A DNA stretch of 64,000 nucleotides from JAFGPL01 sp963781805 (GTDB lineage: Bacteria; Bacteroidota; Bacteroidia; Bacteroidales; UBA10428). A model generated the notes under the pieces. That model made no database searches and was not told the DNA's origin. It saw nothing but the letters and a program-made list of their open reading frames with translations. The DNA lies in NCBI GenBank assembly GCA_963781805.1, contig CAWAHF010000004.1, positions 3,100,001 to 3,164,000 on the forward strand, given 5' to 3'. Shown here one piece after another: positions 26,311-35,903 of this stretch. The translations under genes were made by a program, and so were the position numbers. Each line of letters opens with the position of its first letter. Within the stretch, counting starts at the first letter, position 1.

Positions 26311-27428
26311 TTACCAAGTACTGTTTTATACACCTGCATTATCCTTCCGGTAGTTTTTTCAGGAGTGAAATTTTCCGCATAACTTAAGCCATCTTCTGTC
26401 ATCTGATTTCTGAGGTTTACATCATTTAAAACCCGATGCAGAGCTTCAGTAATTTCCTCAGCATTCAATGGATCAACATATAAACTGCCCGGCCCACCCG
26501 CTTCTGAAAAACAACCATCTTTGGAAGTAATCACCGGCGTTCCGGAAAACAGCGATTCAAGAATAGGTATTCCAAATCCTTCAAACAGGGAAGGATAAAC
26601 AAACACCTCAGCCATCTGGTAAATAGCAGGAAGCTCATCATTATTGATAACATTATGAATGAAAATGGAATCTAACCGGTGCTTTTGGATATAATCTGAT
26701 ACTTCCGTGTAATAATTAGTTTTCCTGCCTATGGCAATTAAGGGAATGGAAATTTTGCCCTGATGCAGTGCCTTTACGAGATTTAACAGATTTTTTCTTC
26801 GTTCAATGGTGCCGATGTACAATATATATCGTTCCGGAAGTTTGTATTTTTCTTTGATGGATTTCCTCGTTACTTCATCTGATGTAGTTTGAAAGGCAGG
26901 ATTGCAGCTCTGGTAAACCACATCAATTTTAGCCGCATCAATCTTAAACTGCGATATAATATCATCTGCAGTCTGTTTGCTCACGGATACAATCCTGTCG
27001 GCCTTCTCACACGCATATTGAAACTTCTTTTTGTATATACACCGGTCTATCCTGCCATACAATTCAGGATGTCTGAGAAAAATCAGATCATGGATGGTCA
27101 CAACCGATTTGCACTTACTTTGATGAATACCCGCAGGCAGTTCATGGCTTAACCCGTGATAAATTTCCAGTTGGTCGCGGCTAATTTCCTTTGAAATGAA
27201 GGATGTACGCCAATAGGATGGGAATGTATTATGAAGTATATTTTGCGGTGTCCTGATAGCGCAATTTTCCCAGGGAACCTCGAATAATCCGGCATCCCTT
27301 TTTGGTGTATAAAGAACATATTGGTTATCCGGATAATAAATATTCAATCCCGAAATGAGATTCCGGCTATAATTCCCTAACCCGCTGTGATTGTTAAATG
27401 CCCGTTTTGCATCAAATCCAATGCGCAT
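26307..27428 (-). CDS. glycosyltransferase family 4
   Basis: This retaining GT-B glycosyltransferase has 373 residues. The N-terminal half (GFDAKRAFNNHSGLGNYSRN) is of the mannosyltransferase-like GT4 kind. The C-terminal GT1/GT4 domain has LYIGTIERRKNLLNLVKAL near 202-220 and the nucleotide-sugar motif PSLFEGFGIPILESLFSGTP near 285-304 (two glutamates seven residues apart). It has no membrane segment. It begins 10 bases after dapL on the same strand and overlaps yrdC by four bases. The sugar and acceptor are unknown; a role in lipopolysaccharide or exopolysaccharide is likely by family. Confidence 0.9.
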   Translation of the reverse strand: MRIGFDAKRAFNNHSGLGNYSRNLISGLNIYYPDNQYVLYTPKRDAGLFEVPWENCAIRTPQNILHNTFPSYWRTSFISKEISRDQLEIYHGLSHELPAGIHQSKCKSVVTIHDLIFLRHPELYGRIDRCIYKKKFQYACEKADRIVSVSKQTADDIISQFKIDAAKIDVVYQSCNPAFQTTSDEVTRKSIKEKYKLPERYILYIGTIERRKNLLNLVKALHQGKISIPLIAIGRKTNYYTEVSDYIQKHRLDSIFIHNVINNDELPAIYQMAEVFVYPSLFEGFGIPILESLFSGTPVITSKDGCFSEAGGPGSLYVDPLNAEEITEALHRVLNDVNLRNQMTEDGLSYAENFTPEKTTGRIMQVYKTVLGK

Positions 27429-27437
27429 TGTGTAATT

Positions 27438-28670
27438 TTATAATTTCAGCATTTTCAGTCTTCCCATTGCCTCCAGTACATTTTCACGAGTTGCAAATGC
27501 AGAGAATCTGAAATAACCTTCACCCGACGGTCCGAAGCCTGAACCCGGGGTGCCAACTACATTCGTTTCGTTGAGCAATTTGTCAAACAAATCCCACGAA
27601 TTGATTTTAATAGGCGCTTTGGTCCAGACATAAGGAGCATTAACCCCTCCGTATACTTTAAATTCCAGGCTGATTAAACTTTCTCTCATGATGCGTGCAT
27701 TTTCCATGTAGTAATTGATAACATCCTGTATTTCCTTTTTCCCATGTTCCGAGTAAACAGCAGCTGCAGCTTTTTGCACCGGATAAGAAACTCCGTTGAA
27801 TTTGGTGGTATGCCTGCGGTACCATAATGTATGCAACGATTTAGTATCTCCATTGCCCGTATATGCGAGCAAATCTTTCGGAATCACTGTAAAAGCGCAT
27901 CTTGTACCGGTAAAGCCAGCTTTTTTCGAAAAACTCCTGAATTCAATGGCTACTTTTCTGGCGCCTTCTATCTCAAAGATGGAATGTGGGATATGGTTCT
28001 CTGTAATGTAAGCTTCATAAGCCGCATCATACAGAATGACGCTCTTATTTTCAATTGCAAACTCCACCCATTTTTTCAACTCCTCTTTGGTTGCAGTTGC
28101 CCCGGTAGGATTGTTCGGATAGCAGAGAAATATGAGGTCGGGCCTTTCTTTTGGAATAGTAGGAACAAAATGGTTTTCTTCGATACATGGCATATAAATT
28201 ATTCCGTCAAAATATCCGTTCGAAGAAATGGTTCCCGTTTTACCCGACATCACTGTTGTATCGGAATATACCGGATATACCGGATCGGTTATGGCAATTT
28301 TGCTATCGCTGCTGAAAATTTCCTGAATATTACCGGTATCACATTTTGATCCGTCAGATATAAAAATTTCATCCGCATCTATCTGAACACCCCTGGATTG
28401 ATAATCGTTTTCCGAAATTGCATTTCGCAGAAAGTCGTATCCTTGTTCCGGACCATACCCTTTAAATGTTTCCTGTTTCGACATTTCTTCCACTCCTTCG
28501 TGAAATGCTTTGATAACAGAAGCTGCAAGAGGCATAGTAACATCCCCGATACCCATCCGGATTATCTTTGCATTGGGATTATTTTTCTGATATTCATTTA
28601 CTCTTCTGCCAATTTCCGGAAATAGATATCCTGCTTGTAATTTTAAATAATTTTCGTTTATCTTCGCCAT
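27438..28670 (-). CDS. dapL: LL-diaminopimelate aminotransferase
   Basis: DapL converts tetrahydrodipicolinate directly to LL-diaminopimelate using glutamate, bypassing the succinylated or acetylated steps of lysine synthesis. It is a PLP-dependent fold-type I enzyme. The PLP lysine lies in EFRSFSKKAGFTGTR, and the N-terminus (MAKINENYLKLQAGYLFPEI) is the family opening. The frame is open from 28706, but ATG 28670 matches homologues and lies after the -7 box, so I start there (410 residues). lysA and dapF lie divergently next door, forming a lysine/DAP locus. Confidence 0.95.
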   Translation of the reverse strand: MAKINENYLKLQAGYLFPEIGRRVNEYQKNNPNAKIIRMGIGDVTMPLAASVIKAFHEGVEEMSKQETFKGYGPEQGYDFLRNAISENDYQSRGVQIDADEIFISDGSKCDTGNIQEIFSSDSKIAITDPVYPVYSDTTVMSGKTGTISSNGYFDGIIYMPCIEENHFVPTIPKERPDLIFLCYPNNPTGATATKEELKKWVEFAIENKSVILYDAAYEAYITENHIPHSIFEIEGARKVAIEFRSFSKKAGFTGTRCAFTVIPKDLLAYTGNGDTKSLHTLWYRRHTTKFNGVSYPVQKAAAAVYSEHGKKEIQDVINYYMENARIMRESLISLEFKVYGGVNAPYVWTKAPIKINSWDLFDKLLNETNVVGTPGSGFGPSGEGYFRFSAFATRENVLEAMGRLKMLKL

Positions 28671-28690
28671 GTTTGTCGGTTTATACGGCG

Positions 28691-28698
28691 CAAATATA
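28691..28698 (-). promoter_or_regulatory. probable dapL -7 box
   Basis: On the minus strand this reads TATATTTG, the Bacteroidetes -7 consensus. It lies 20 bases before ATG 28670 and would leave the upstream ATG 28706 outside the transcript, which supports the shorter start. Confidence 0.45.
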
Positions 28699-28724
28699 CT
28701 TAACAATATTTAAATAGGTGAATT

Positions 28725-29981
28725 ATGAATTATGTTTATTCAGCAGTTAGTTCAAAGCTGAATTTTTTTGAAAAAACCGATCCGGTTAGCCTTGTTGAAA
28801 ATTACGGAACCCCCTTGTATGTTTATAATGAGAGAATTCTGCGTGAAAAATGTCGCGAACTAAAAAACCTGGTAAATTACAAAAACTTTCACGTGAATTA
28901 TTCACCCAAGGCAAACAGCAATCTGGAATTATTAAAAATTGTCAGGGAAGAAGGATTCTGGACAGACGCGATGTCACCGGGAGAAATATTTGTAAACCTG
29001 AAAGCCGGCTTCAAACCTGAACACATTTTTTATATAAGCAATAATGTTGATGATGAAGAACTGAAATTTGCCATCGATGCAGGCGTAAAAATAAGTGTGG
29101 ATTCTGTTTCACAACTCAGAAGATATGGAAAATTATGTCCCGGTGGGAAAATTGCCATCCGGTTAAATCCGGGAATCGGGGCTGGTCACCACAAGAAAGT
29201 GGTCACCGGAGGAAAAAAAACCAAATTCGGAATTGAAATAAAATTTCTGGATGAAGTAAAATCTGTTCTCAAAGAATATAACCTGAAACTTATCGGAATA
29301 AATCAGCATATTGGCTCGCTGTTTATGGACGGAGACTCTTACATCGAAAGTGTGGACTCTATCCTTTCTGTTGCCAGACAATTTGATGATCTTGATTTTA
29401 TCGATCTGGGGGGTGGATTTGGTATCCCTTACCGAAAACTGGAAAATGAATCCAGGCTGGACCTGAAAACCCTGGGGAAAAAACTTACTGAGATACTTCT
29501 TCAATGGATTAAAGATTACGGAAAAGAGATTGTAATAAAAATTGAGCCGGGCAGGTACATTGTTGCCGAATGTTCCGTTCTGCTTGGAAGTGTGAATGCC
29601 TTGAAATTAAACTATGACGTGAAATACATAGGTACAGATTTGGGATTTAATGTCCTGATAAGACCTGTTATGTATGATTCGCATCACGATGTTGAAATCT
29701 ACCGGAAATCAGATAAACCTTCTACCCGGAATGAATCGGTGCGAATCGTCGGGAATATATGCGAAACCGGTGATATTGTTGCAAAAGACAGAATGTTACC
29801 GGAGATTTTTGAGGAAGATATTATTGGTGTGCTTGATTCCGGCGCGTATGGTTTTGCTATGAGTTCAAACTATAATAACCGGCTCAGACCGGCTGAAGTA
29901 TTGATCGACTTAAACGGAAACCACCGGTTGATTCGCCGAAGAGATACCCTTGAGGATTTGATTCGAAATTTTAATCTTTAG
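28725..29981 (+). CDS. lysA: diaminopimelate decarboxylase
   Basis: LysA decarboxylates meso-diaminopimelate to L-lysine, the last step of lysine synthesis. The 418-residue fold-type III PLP enzyme shows the PLP lysine K62 in NYSPKANSNLELL. It also has INQHIGSLF near 190-198, the glycine-rich phosphate loop DLGGGFGIPY, EPGRYIVAEC, and the inter-subunit active-site motif CETGDIVAKD. It starts 54 bases from the divergent dapL. dapF follows after 12 bases, so lysA-dapF are probably one operon. Confidence 0.95.
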   Translation: MNYVYSAVSSKLNFFEKTDPVSLVENYGTPLYVYNERILREKCRELKNLVNYKNFHVNYSPKANSNLELLKIVREEGFWTDAMSPGEIFVNLKAGFKPEHIFYISNNVDDEELKFAIDAGVKISVDSVSQLRRYGKLCPGGKIAIRLNPGIGAGHHKKVVTGGKKTKFGIEIKFLDEVKSVLKEYNLKLIGINQHIGSLFMDGDSYIESVDSILSVARQFDDLDFIDLGGGFGIPYRKLENESRLDLKTLGKKLTEILLQWIKDYGKEIVIKIEPGRYIVAECSVLLGSVNALKLNYDVKYIGTDLGFNVLIRPVMYDSHHDVEIYRKSDKPSTRNESVRIVGNICETGDIVAKDRMLPEIFEEDIIGVLDSGAYGFAMSSNYNNRLRPAEVLIDLNGNHRLIRRRDTLEDLIRNFNL

Positions 29982-29993
29982 TCTTTTCTAGAT

Positions 29994-30875
29994 ATGCAAC
30001 CCAATTCATTTGTCAAATCGCACGGTTTAGGAAATGAGTATGTAGTGCTGGATAGTGAAAACATTAATTTCCCGCTTTCGAAAAATGCAATCAAACGTAT
30101 ATGTAATGTTCATTTCGGGATTGGTTCCGATGGAATCTTATTAAGGGTTGAGTCTGATAAAGCAGATTTCGGCCTTAAAATATTTAATCCCGATGCATCC
30201 GAAGCAGAAAAGAGCGGTAACGGCCTTCGCATATTCTGTAAATTTTTATATGATTACGGATTTGCAAAAACAAAGGAGTTTACCGTAGAAACCCCTGGAG
30301 GTATTGTTCGTGCAACAGTTATTGAGGTTACGGATAACAAAGCGACCATGATTTCTGTGGATATGGGAAAAGCTATCTTCAAAAGCAGTGAAATACCTGT
30401 AAATGCAGATAAGCCGGAATTTATAGGTGAGACAATCATGGCAGGAGAAAAAGAATTTGAAGTAAACTGCGTATCGGTCGGGAATCCGCATTGTGTGGTC
30501 ATTAAAAATGAACTGGATGTTGCAGAAATAAAAAAATATGGTCCTTTGCTCGAAAACCATCTCCTATTCCCTAACCGCATTAATGTACAGTTTGCAAAAG
30601 TGCTTAACAAGAAAGAAGTGCAGGTGCTTATCTGGGAACGTGGCGCAGGTTACACGCTGGCTTCCGGAAGTTCATCCTGTGCGGTTGCCTGTGCATTGCT
30701 TAAACGTGGGTTGATTGACCGGGATCCGAAAATCATCATGAAGGGAGGTACGCTCCGCATAGAAATAGATGAAGCATGGCAGATTAGAATGACCGGTGAA
30801 ATTAAAGAAACTGCCAGCGGAGTGTTATCAGGTGAATTGATAAAAGTTTTGGATATTCCAACAATAGAGGATTAA
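29994..30875 (+). CDS. dapF: diaminopimelate epimerase homologue lacking both catalytic cysteines
   Basis: DapF interconverts LL- and meso-diaminopimelate with two cysteines acting as base and acid (C73 and C217 in most numbering). The 293-residue protein has the whole DapF fold: SHGLGNEYVVLD at 9-20, NPDASEAEKSGNGLR near 65-79, VGNPHCVV near 162-169, and WERGAGYTLASGSSSCA at 214-230. Yet the cysteine expected before GNG is S74, and the one expected in the ACGSG motif is S224. Both codons (AGC, TCC) are unambiguous. Cys residues lie nearby (C82, C229) but not at the catalytic spots. It follows lysA in the operon, so a DAP-related role is expected, but the mechanism or activity is uncertain. 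Confidence 0.82.
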   Translation: MQPNSFVKSHGLGNEYVVLDSENINFPLSKNAIKRICNVHFGIGSDGILLRVESDKADFGLKIFNPDASEAEKSGNGLRIFCKFLYDYGFAKTKEFTVETPGGIVRATVIEVTDNKATMISVDMGKAIFKSSEIPVNADKPEFIGETIMAGEKEFEVNCVSVGNPHCVVIKNELDVAEIKKYGPLLENHLLFPNRINVQFAKVLNKKEVQVLIWERGAGYTLASGSSSCAVACALLKRGLIDRDPKIIMKGGTLRIEIDEAWQIRMTGEIKETASGVLSGELIKVLDIPTIED

Positions 30876-30890
30876 CTTAGATTAATTAAT

Positions 30891-31574
30891 ATGAAAAAAG
30901 CGATAGTATTATTTGTTACAGTTACATTTACTGTAATTAGTTCTTTTGCTCAGGATTGTATCTTTTATTATCCTAAAACCAAAGGTGCAGTACTTGAATA
31001 CAAAACATATGATAAAAAAAATGCTCTTACTGGTATTTCACGACATAAGGTGATGGATGTGACCCAATCTGGCAATTCCATATCGGCAACTGTTGAAATT
31101 GAAACTTTCGATAAGAAAGAGAAATCCCTCGGAAAAAGTGACATCAATGTGAAGTGTGAAAACGGTGTTTACTATCTGGATATGAAAAGCTTCATCAGTC
31201 CTGCTACACTTGAAGGTTATAAAGACATGGATGTTACATTTGAGAGTGATAACCTGCAGCTTCCGGCAAACCTTAACGTTGGAGATATGCTGAAAGACGC
31301 TTCTTTAAAAATGACAGTTTCAAATGCGGGTATGAAAATTATTACGATTACCACCACCATTACCAATCGCAAAGTAGAGGCAAAAGAAAAGATTACTACC
31401 GAAGCCGGAACGTTTGATTGTTATAAAATATCAAGCCTGGTTACTTCCAAATCGTTTATGACCTTGAAGATTAACAGTACAGAATGGTATTCGAAAGAGG
31501 TGGGTCTGATTAAATCGGAAAGTTATACGAATGGTAATCTTAGTGGCCGTACCATTCTTACATCAATAAAATAA
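30891..31574 (+). CDS. exported protein of unknown function (TapB/DUF3108-like)
   Basis: The 227-residue protein has a clear signal peptide (MKKAIVLFVTVTFTVISSFAQ) and then a mostly beta protein. KGAVLEYKTYDKKNALTG leads into antiparallel strands, ending in a WYSKEVGLIKSESY segment. This strand pattern resembles the DUF3108/TapB-like proteins common in Bacteroidota, whose function is unknown. It starts 15 bases after dapF, so it may be co-transcribed with lysA-dapF, but it has no obvious part in lysine synthesis. A terminator follows. Confidence 0.7.
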   Translation: MKKAIVLFVTVTFTVISSFAQDCIFYYPKTKGAVLEYKTYDKKNALTGISRHKVMDVTQSGNSISATVEIETFDKKEKSLGKSDINVKCENGVYYLDMKSFISPATLEGYKDMDVTFESDNLQLPANLNVGDMLKDASLKMTVSNAGMKIITITTTITNRKVEAKEKITTEAGTFDCYKISSLVTSKSFMTLKINSTEWYSKEVGLIKSESYTNGNLSGRTILTSIK

Positions 31575-31597
31575 AGAAGTATAGAAACCAGATACTG

Positions 31598-31622
31598 ACC
31601 GGAGATTATATCCCGGTTTTTT
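31598..31622 (+). terminator. intrinsic terminator after the exported protein gene
   Basis: ACCGG(A)GAT and ATCCCGGT form an eight-pair stem with one bulge, followed by six T. The T run reaches the stop codon of the convergent sensor gene. Confidence 0.65.
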
Positions 31623-32802
31623 ATGCATTCAGCGGGAGCCTGATGGAAAAATCACTGCCTTTGCCAAAGGTGCTTTTAATTTCAATCCTGCCTTTATTTT
31701 TTTCGACAAACTCTTTGCACAAAATCAGACCCAGTCCGGTTCCTGACTCTTCATCGGTTCCGGGAGTGCTGTAATTTACATCAATCCGAAATAATTTTCC
31801 GATGTTTTCATCCATAATTCCCACGCCTGTGTCTGATACAATAAGTTCCGCCTCTCCATCGGTAATATTTGATGAAATTGTTACCCTTCCCCCTTTTGAG
31901 GTATATTTGAGTGCATTATTTACCAGATTTCTGATAACAGTATTGATCATATTCTGATCTGCAAATGCAGTGGTATTGCTTTTTACAATGTTAACCAATT
32001 CTATTCCTTTATTTTCAGCAATTCCTATCAGCAGGTTTACATTTTCTTCAACCAGTTTATATAAGTCAATATTTTCGGGTTTAAGTTCAATTCTTCCGGT
32101 TTGCGAACGCGACCATTCCAACAGGTTTTCGAGAAGCGAATATGCGCTCTTTGATGTTGAAAAAATAATCTGAATAAAATCACGTATCTGTTTCCTGTCG
32201 TATGCATCCAGGTTGTGAAGCATCAATTCCGAGAATCCCAGCAACGAATTAAACGGATTTTTTAAATCGTGTGCTATGATAGAAAAGAACTTATCTTTTG
32301 TCATATTCAGTTCTTTCAGCTCTGTGGTTCTCAATTCCACTTTCGATTCAAGGCTGGCATTCAGTTCTTTAAGTTCCGTATACTGTTTCAGAATTGTTTT
32401 TTCCTGGTTAAAGCTTCTTAATGCTTCCCGAATAGTTAATATGAGGTCGCTTTTATCCCAGGGTTTGGAAATATATCTGTACAGGTTGGCATTATTAACC
32501 GCATTACTCACTCCTTCGAGACTAGCCTGACCGGTAAGCAGAATGTTTCGGGTGTCGGGTTTAAGTTTATGTATCTTCCCTAACAATTCGTCTCCCTTCA
32601 TTCCGGGCATAATAAAGTCTGCGATAACCACCGGGACTTCGATATCAGTTCCGATATATTCTTCAAAAATTTCCAGGGCTTCATCCCCGTTTTCTGCCAC
32701 TTCAATGGCATATTGCGTACCGAATTCTATTTGCAGCTGTTCAGTCAGGGAATCCAGAACAATCGCCTCATCGTCGATGCAAATTATGGCTTGTTTACTC
32801 AT
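31621..32802 (-). CDS. receiver domain-histidine kinase hybrid
   Basis: The 393-residue protein has an N-terminal CheY-like receiver (phosphoacceptor D62 in VIADFIMPGMKG, conserved K113 in ISKPW). A coiled linker (about 130-165) and a HisKA domain with H178 in FFSIIAHDLKNPF follow. The HATPase domain has VIRNLVNNALKYT, DTGVGI and GTGLGL. It has no membrane segment, so it is cytoplasmic and likely controlled by phosphorylation of its own receiver. It is last in a three-gene minus-strand operon, overlapping the preceding receiver gene by eight bases. Confidence 0.93.
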   Translation of the reverse strand: MSKQAIICIDDEAIVLDSLTEQLQIEFGTQYAIEVAENGDEALEIFEEYIGTDIEVPVVIADFIMPGMKGDELLGKIHKLKPDTRNILLTGQASLEGVSNAVNNANLYRYISKPWDKSDLILTIREALRSFNQEKTILKQYTELKELNASLESKVELRTTELKELNMTKDKFFSIIAHDLKNPFNSLLGFSELMLHNLDAYDRKQIRDFIQIIFSTSKSAYSLLENLLEWSRSQTGRIELKPENIDLYKLVEENVNLLIGIAENKGIELVNIVKSNTTAFADQNMINTVIRNLVNNALKYTSKGGRVTISSNITDGEAELIVSDTGVGIMDENIGKLFRIDVNYSTPGTDEESGTGLGLILCKEFVEKNKGRIEIKSTFGKGSDFSIRLPLNA

Positions 32803-33193
32803 TTTTTTCCATCCCTGTTTTAATCACATTAAATAATTCATCACTGTTCCAGGGTTTATGGATTACAGCGAATAATTCAGCTTCATTTTCAGCTCTTCTG
32901 ATTGCCTCCTGATTGGCTTGTCCCGTAAGTAGAACCTTAACAATTGACGGGAATTTTTGGTGAACCCTGATTAAAAATTCATCGCCCTTAATTCCCGGCA
33001 TGAGCCAATCGGATACAATGATAAGAATTTTTACCCCCTCCGTGGCCAATTCTTCCACAATTTCTAATCCCTCTTCGGCATTCTCTGCAGTTTCATACAA
33101 AAAATTACTTCCAAAATGCTTTTCAAGTTGTTCGCGCAGGCTATCCAGAATAATTTCTTCGTCGTCGACACACAAAATTGCACTTTTGGCCAT
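32795..33193 (-). CDS. single-domain response regulator
   Basis: This 132-residue stand-alone receiver has acidic residues D10 and D11, phosphoacceptor D62 in IIVSDWLMPGIKG, threonine in LLTGQ, and K in IHKPW. It has no output domain, so it probably relays phosphate between the kinases on either side. It begins six bases after the big kinase and overlaps the downstream receiver-kinase by eight bases. It is similar enough to that protein's receiver (shared opening CIDDE/CVDDE, LLTGQA, KPW) that the pair probably arose by duplication. Confidence 0.93.
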   Translation of the reverse strand: MAKSAILCVDDEEIILDSLREQLEKHFGSNFLYETAENAEEGLEIVEELATEGVKILIIVSDWLMPGIKGDEFLIRVHQKFPSIVKVLLTGQANQEAIRRAENEAELFAVIHKPWNSDELFNVIKTGMEKNE

Positions 33194-33199
33194 ATAATT

Positions 33200-35674
33200 T
33201 TAATTTACAGGCAATTTCACGGTAAATACCGTGCCTTTTCCCAATTCGCTTGTAAAAGTAACAATCCCTCCGTGTTTTTCAACAATTTTTTTTACAATAT
33301 CCAGACCCAAACCACTTCCTTCTCCTTGTTTTTTGGTTGTAAAAAAAGGATCAAATATTTTATCCTGAATATCGGGTTCAATCCCGCACCCGTTATCTGC
33401 GAAACTTACAAAAATATATTGATCTCCATGTTTAGCGGTAATAGTGAGAATACCCTTTTGATCCATTGCCTGAATTGAATTATGAATCAGATTGGTCCAG
33501 ACCTGATTCAAATCATCCGGATAGCAGTTTATTATCGGTAAGGTTTCATAATTTTTTATGACTTCCACTCCGTGTTTCAATTGATTGTGGTAGAGTGTAA
33601 GCACGGTTTCCAAACCGTCGAGGACATCGGCAGGAATCTTTTCTTCAACCAGGTCGCGATGGGCATACTTCTTTAGTGCAAACACAACTTTGGCAGCTTT
33701 ATCTGTAGCCAACGAAATGGTATTTGAGTTTTTCAGGATAGAAACGAAATTTCTCGCCGATTGAAGAATATCGAAAACATCAGGGGTTTTGAGCATGGGC
33801 ATCAAATCGTTTATCTCTTTATGAATATTGAGATAGATAAGCATATCGGCTATGTTAACAAACGACTCAACACCTTCGGATTCAAGTTGTTTCTCCAGTT
33901 CCTTCCGGATTCTTCTTTTTTCACGTGAGGTAAGACTATCACTCTGATCTGAGGATAGCAACAAAACCTGGTTAAACAGTTTAAGCGATTCAGTTGACTG
34001 ATTTTCCAGAAACATTGGCAATTCAGCTAATGCCTTATCTAATGAATCATGGAGATTACCGATAGAAGCTTTGATAGCTCCCAGGGGTGTATTGATTTCA
34101 TGGGCAACCCCGGCAATCAACTGCCCGAGGGCAGCCATTTTTTCCGAATGTACCAGCTGTTCCTGGGTCTGGGTAAGATTGTCTACGAGCGCTTCCAGAT
34201 TTTCTTTCTGATTTACCAGTTCCTCATTAAAGTACCTGATTTCCTCCTCTACCCGTTTTCGCTCGGTAATATCCCGTGCAATGGCTATGCCTACTTCCTT
34301 GTTTTTTAGCTTAAACGCATGACTAATAATTTCAACATTAATAATTTCACCCTCCTTGGAAGTCCAGATTTGTTCATATTTTTTATTACCGGTAAATTCA
34401 TCTATGGTAGGTTCGGTATCCCAAATTTCCACCTCTGTAAGGTTATTCAGGGTCATCTCAAGTAACTCCTCATGCGAATATCCCAGTCTTTTGACTGTGT
34501 ATTCGTTTACTTCAATAAATTTACCCGGAATGGATCCGTTTTCAATATTATAGAAAAAAACAAAATCAGAGGCTTTATTAAATAACAGCTTATACTTTTC
34601 CTCTTTTTCCTGTATCATATCTTCCGCCCTGATACCTTTGGTAACATCCCTGGCAATTCCTTCAACCGAGGTAAACTCGTTATTTTCATTAAAAACAGGG
34701 AATTCGGTAATTTCTAATACATGAGAGATACCCGATTTATCAAAAAGCTCCACAAGATATTTGGGTTGTCTGATTCCTTTCAGGGAATTTTCTTTGTGTT
34801 TTCTGGCAGCATCATTCAGCGAATTACCGGAATATATTGTATTTAATTTCTTTCGATATTCGTTCACACTATATCCAAGTATTGTTTTGACAGAAGGTGA
34901 TACAAGAAGTAAATCACCTGCAGGCGACTGTGAGAAAAAAATGTATTCTTCCTGTAAATTTTCGATTAATTGTTCATATCTTTTCCGGCTTTCAAGCAGA
35001 GCTTCATAGGCAGACTTTAATTCCAGATTCTGCTGCGCAGTCTCTTTCTGCTTCTCCCTTAGCTTTAAATTTTGTTTATCTATTTCTGATCTTCTGATTT
35101 CAACACTTTTTTCCAGCTCGAAAAATGTTGTTTCCACCTGGTTGAGAGATGTATTTAATATATTAACCAGTTTGCTGAATTTGTACGGACCCTGTTTTTC
35201 GACTGATTCCTTGCGCGCACCACTTAGTTTTTGCAATCCATCCAGAAGTTTGTAAAGCTCTTTTCTATATCCTAATTGCCGAATATGAATTATTGCCAGA
35301 TAGGATATCAATATAATAATAACTATAATTAGCAGGCCAACAAAAAAGGGTTTTAGAAATACTGAAGATATACTTACCGGGAGAAAAAAATAAGAAAGTG
35401 AATGTGTAACATTCGTTCTCCATCCTTCGTAAGTGTTGTAAATCTGTGAAATGAAGAGATATTGCTGTACATACAAAACACCCGAACCAACATTATGTGA
35501 ATTGAACACATGCATCTCAGCTCCGGAGACAAAAGAGTTTCGTGCATTAGCCTGCAATCTGTTTGCTCTTAAATCTGGTTCGGATGTAAAAAAACAGAAC
35601 AATGAAATGAATAAAATGAGAAGGATATATTTAAAATGGTGAATTATCAGATTTTTTACGAATTCTATTTTCAT
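33200..35674 (-). CDS. membrane-anchored PAS sensor histidine kinase
   Basis: The 824-residue kinase has two membrane helices (about 12-30 and 108-130) bracketing a ~75-residue periplasmic loop, then a long coiled coil. At least two PAS domains follow (about 245-360 and 365-475). A second coiled coil leads to a HisKA-type phosphoacceptor in MAALGQLIAGVAHEINTPLG. The catalytic HATPase domain has NLIHNSIQAM, DNGCGI and GEGSGLGL. First in the operon, it is the likely input for the two receivers that follow. The signal sensed cannot be inferred. No target gene is obvious; divergent envelope genes begin at 35.9 kb. Confidence 0.93.
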   Translation of the reverse strand: MKIEFVKNLIIHHFKYILLILFISLFCFFTSEPDLRANRLQANARNSFVSGAEMHVFNSHNVGSGVLYVQQYLFISQIYNTYEGWRTNVTHSLSYFFLPVSISSVFLKPFFVGLLIIVIIILISYLAIIHIRQLGYRKELYKLLDGLQKLSGARKESVEKQGPYKFSKLVNILNTSLNQVETTFFELEKSVEIRRSEIDKQNLKLREKQKETAQQNLELKSAYEALLESRKRYEQLIENLQEEYIFFSQSPAGDLLLVSPSVKTILGYSVNEYRKKLNTIYSGNSLNDAARKHKENSLKGIRQPKYLVELFDKSGISHVLEITEFPVFNENNEFTSVEGIARDVTKGIRAEDMIQEKEEKYKLLFNKASDFVFFYNIENGSIPGKFIEVNEYTVKRLGYSHEELLEMTLNNLTEVEIWDTEPTIDEFTGNKKYEQIWTSKEGEIINVEIISHAFKLKNKEVGIAIARDITERKRVEEEIRYFNEELVNQKENLEALVDNLTQTQEQLVHSEKMAALGQLIAGVAHEINTPLGAIKASIGNLHDSLDKALAELPMFLENQSTESLKLFNQVLLLSSDQSDSLTSREKRRIRKELEKQLESEGVESFVNIADMLIYLNIHKEINDLMPMLKTPDVFDILQSARNFVSILKNSNTISLATDKAAKVVFALKKYAHRDLVEEKIPADVLDGLETVLTLYHNQLKHGVEVIKNYETLPIINCYPDDLNQVWTNLIHNSIQAMDQKGILTITAKHGDQYIFVSFADNGCGIEPDIQDKIFDPFFTTKKQGEGSGLGLDIVKKIVEKHGGIVTFTSELGKGTVFTVKLPVN

Positions 35675-35903
35675 TATCAGGCGCAGAAGTATTGAAAGTC
35701 AATAAAGATAATAATATTTGGGCAAATATGTATCTGAACATCTAAAGTTTAGAAATAATCAATGAATCCCAGCGGCACCTGAGACGAATGTCAAAAAGAA
35801 TCATTCATTTTTTGCTGAGATATACCATTGATTAAAAAAAGTTTACAATATCAGATTTTTTTCATAACTTAATAAATTAATTAGACAATATACGCATTTT
35901 ATC

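Noticed and set aside
30891..31574. Lysine-pathway role for the exported protein after dapF
   Set aside because: It has a signal peptide and a beta-rich fold with no enzyme motif; only proximity links it to the pathway.
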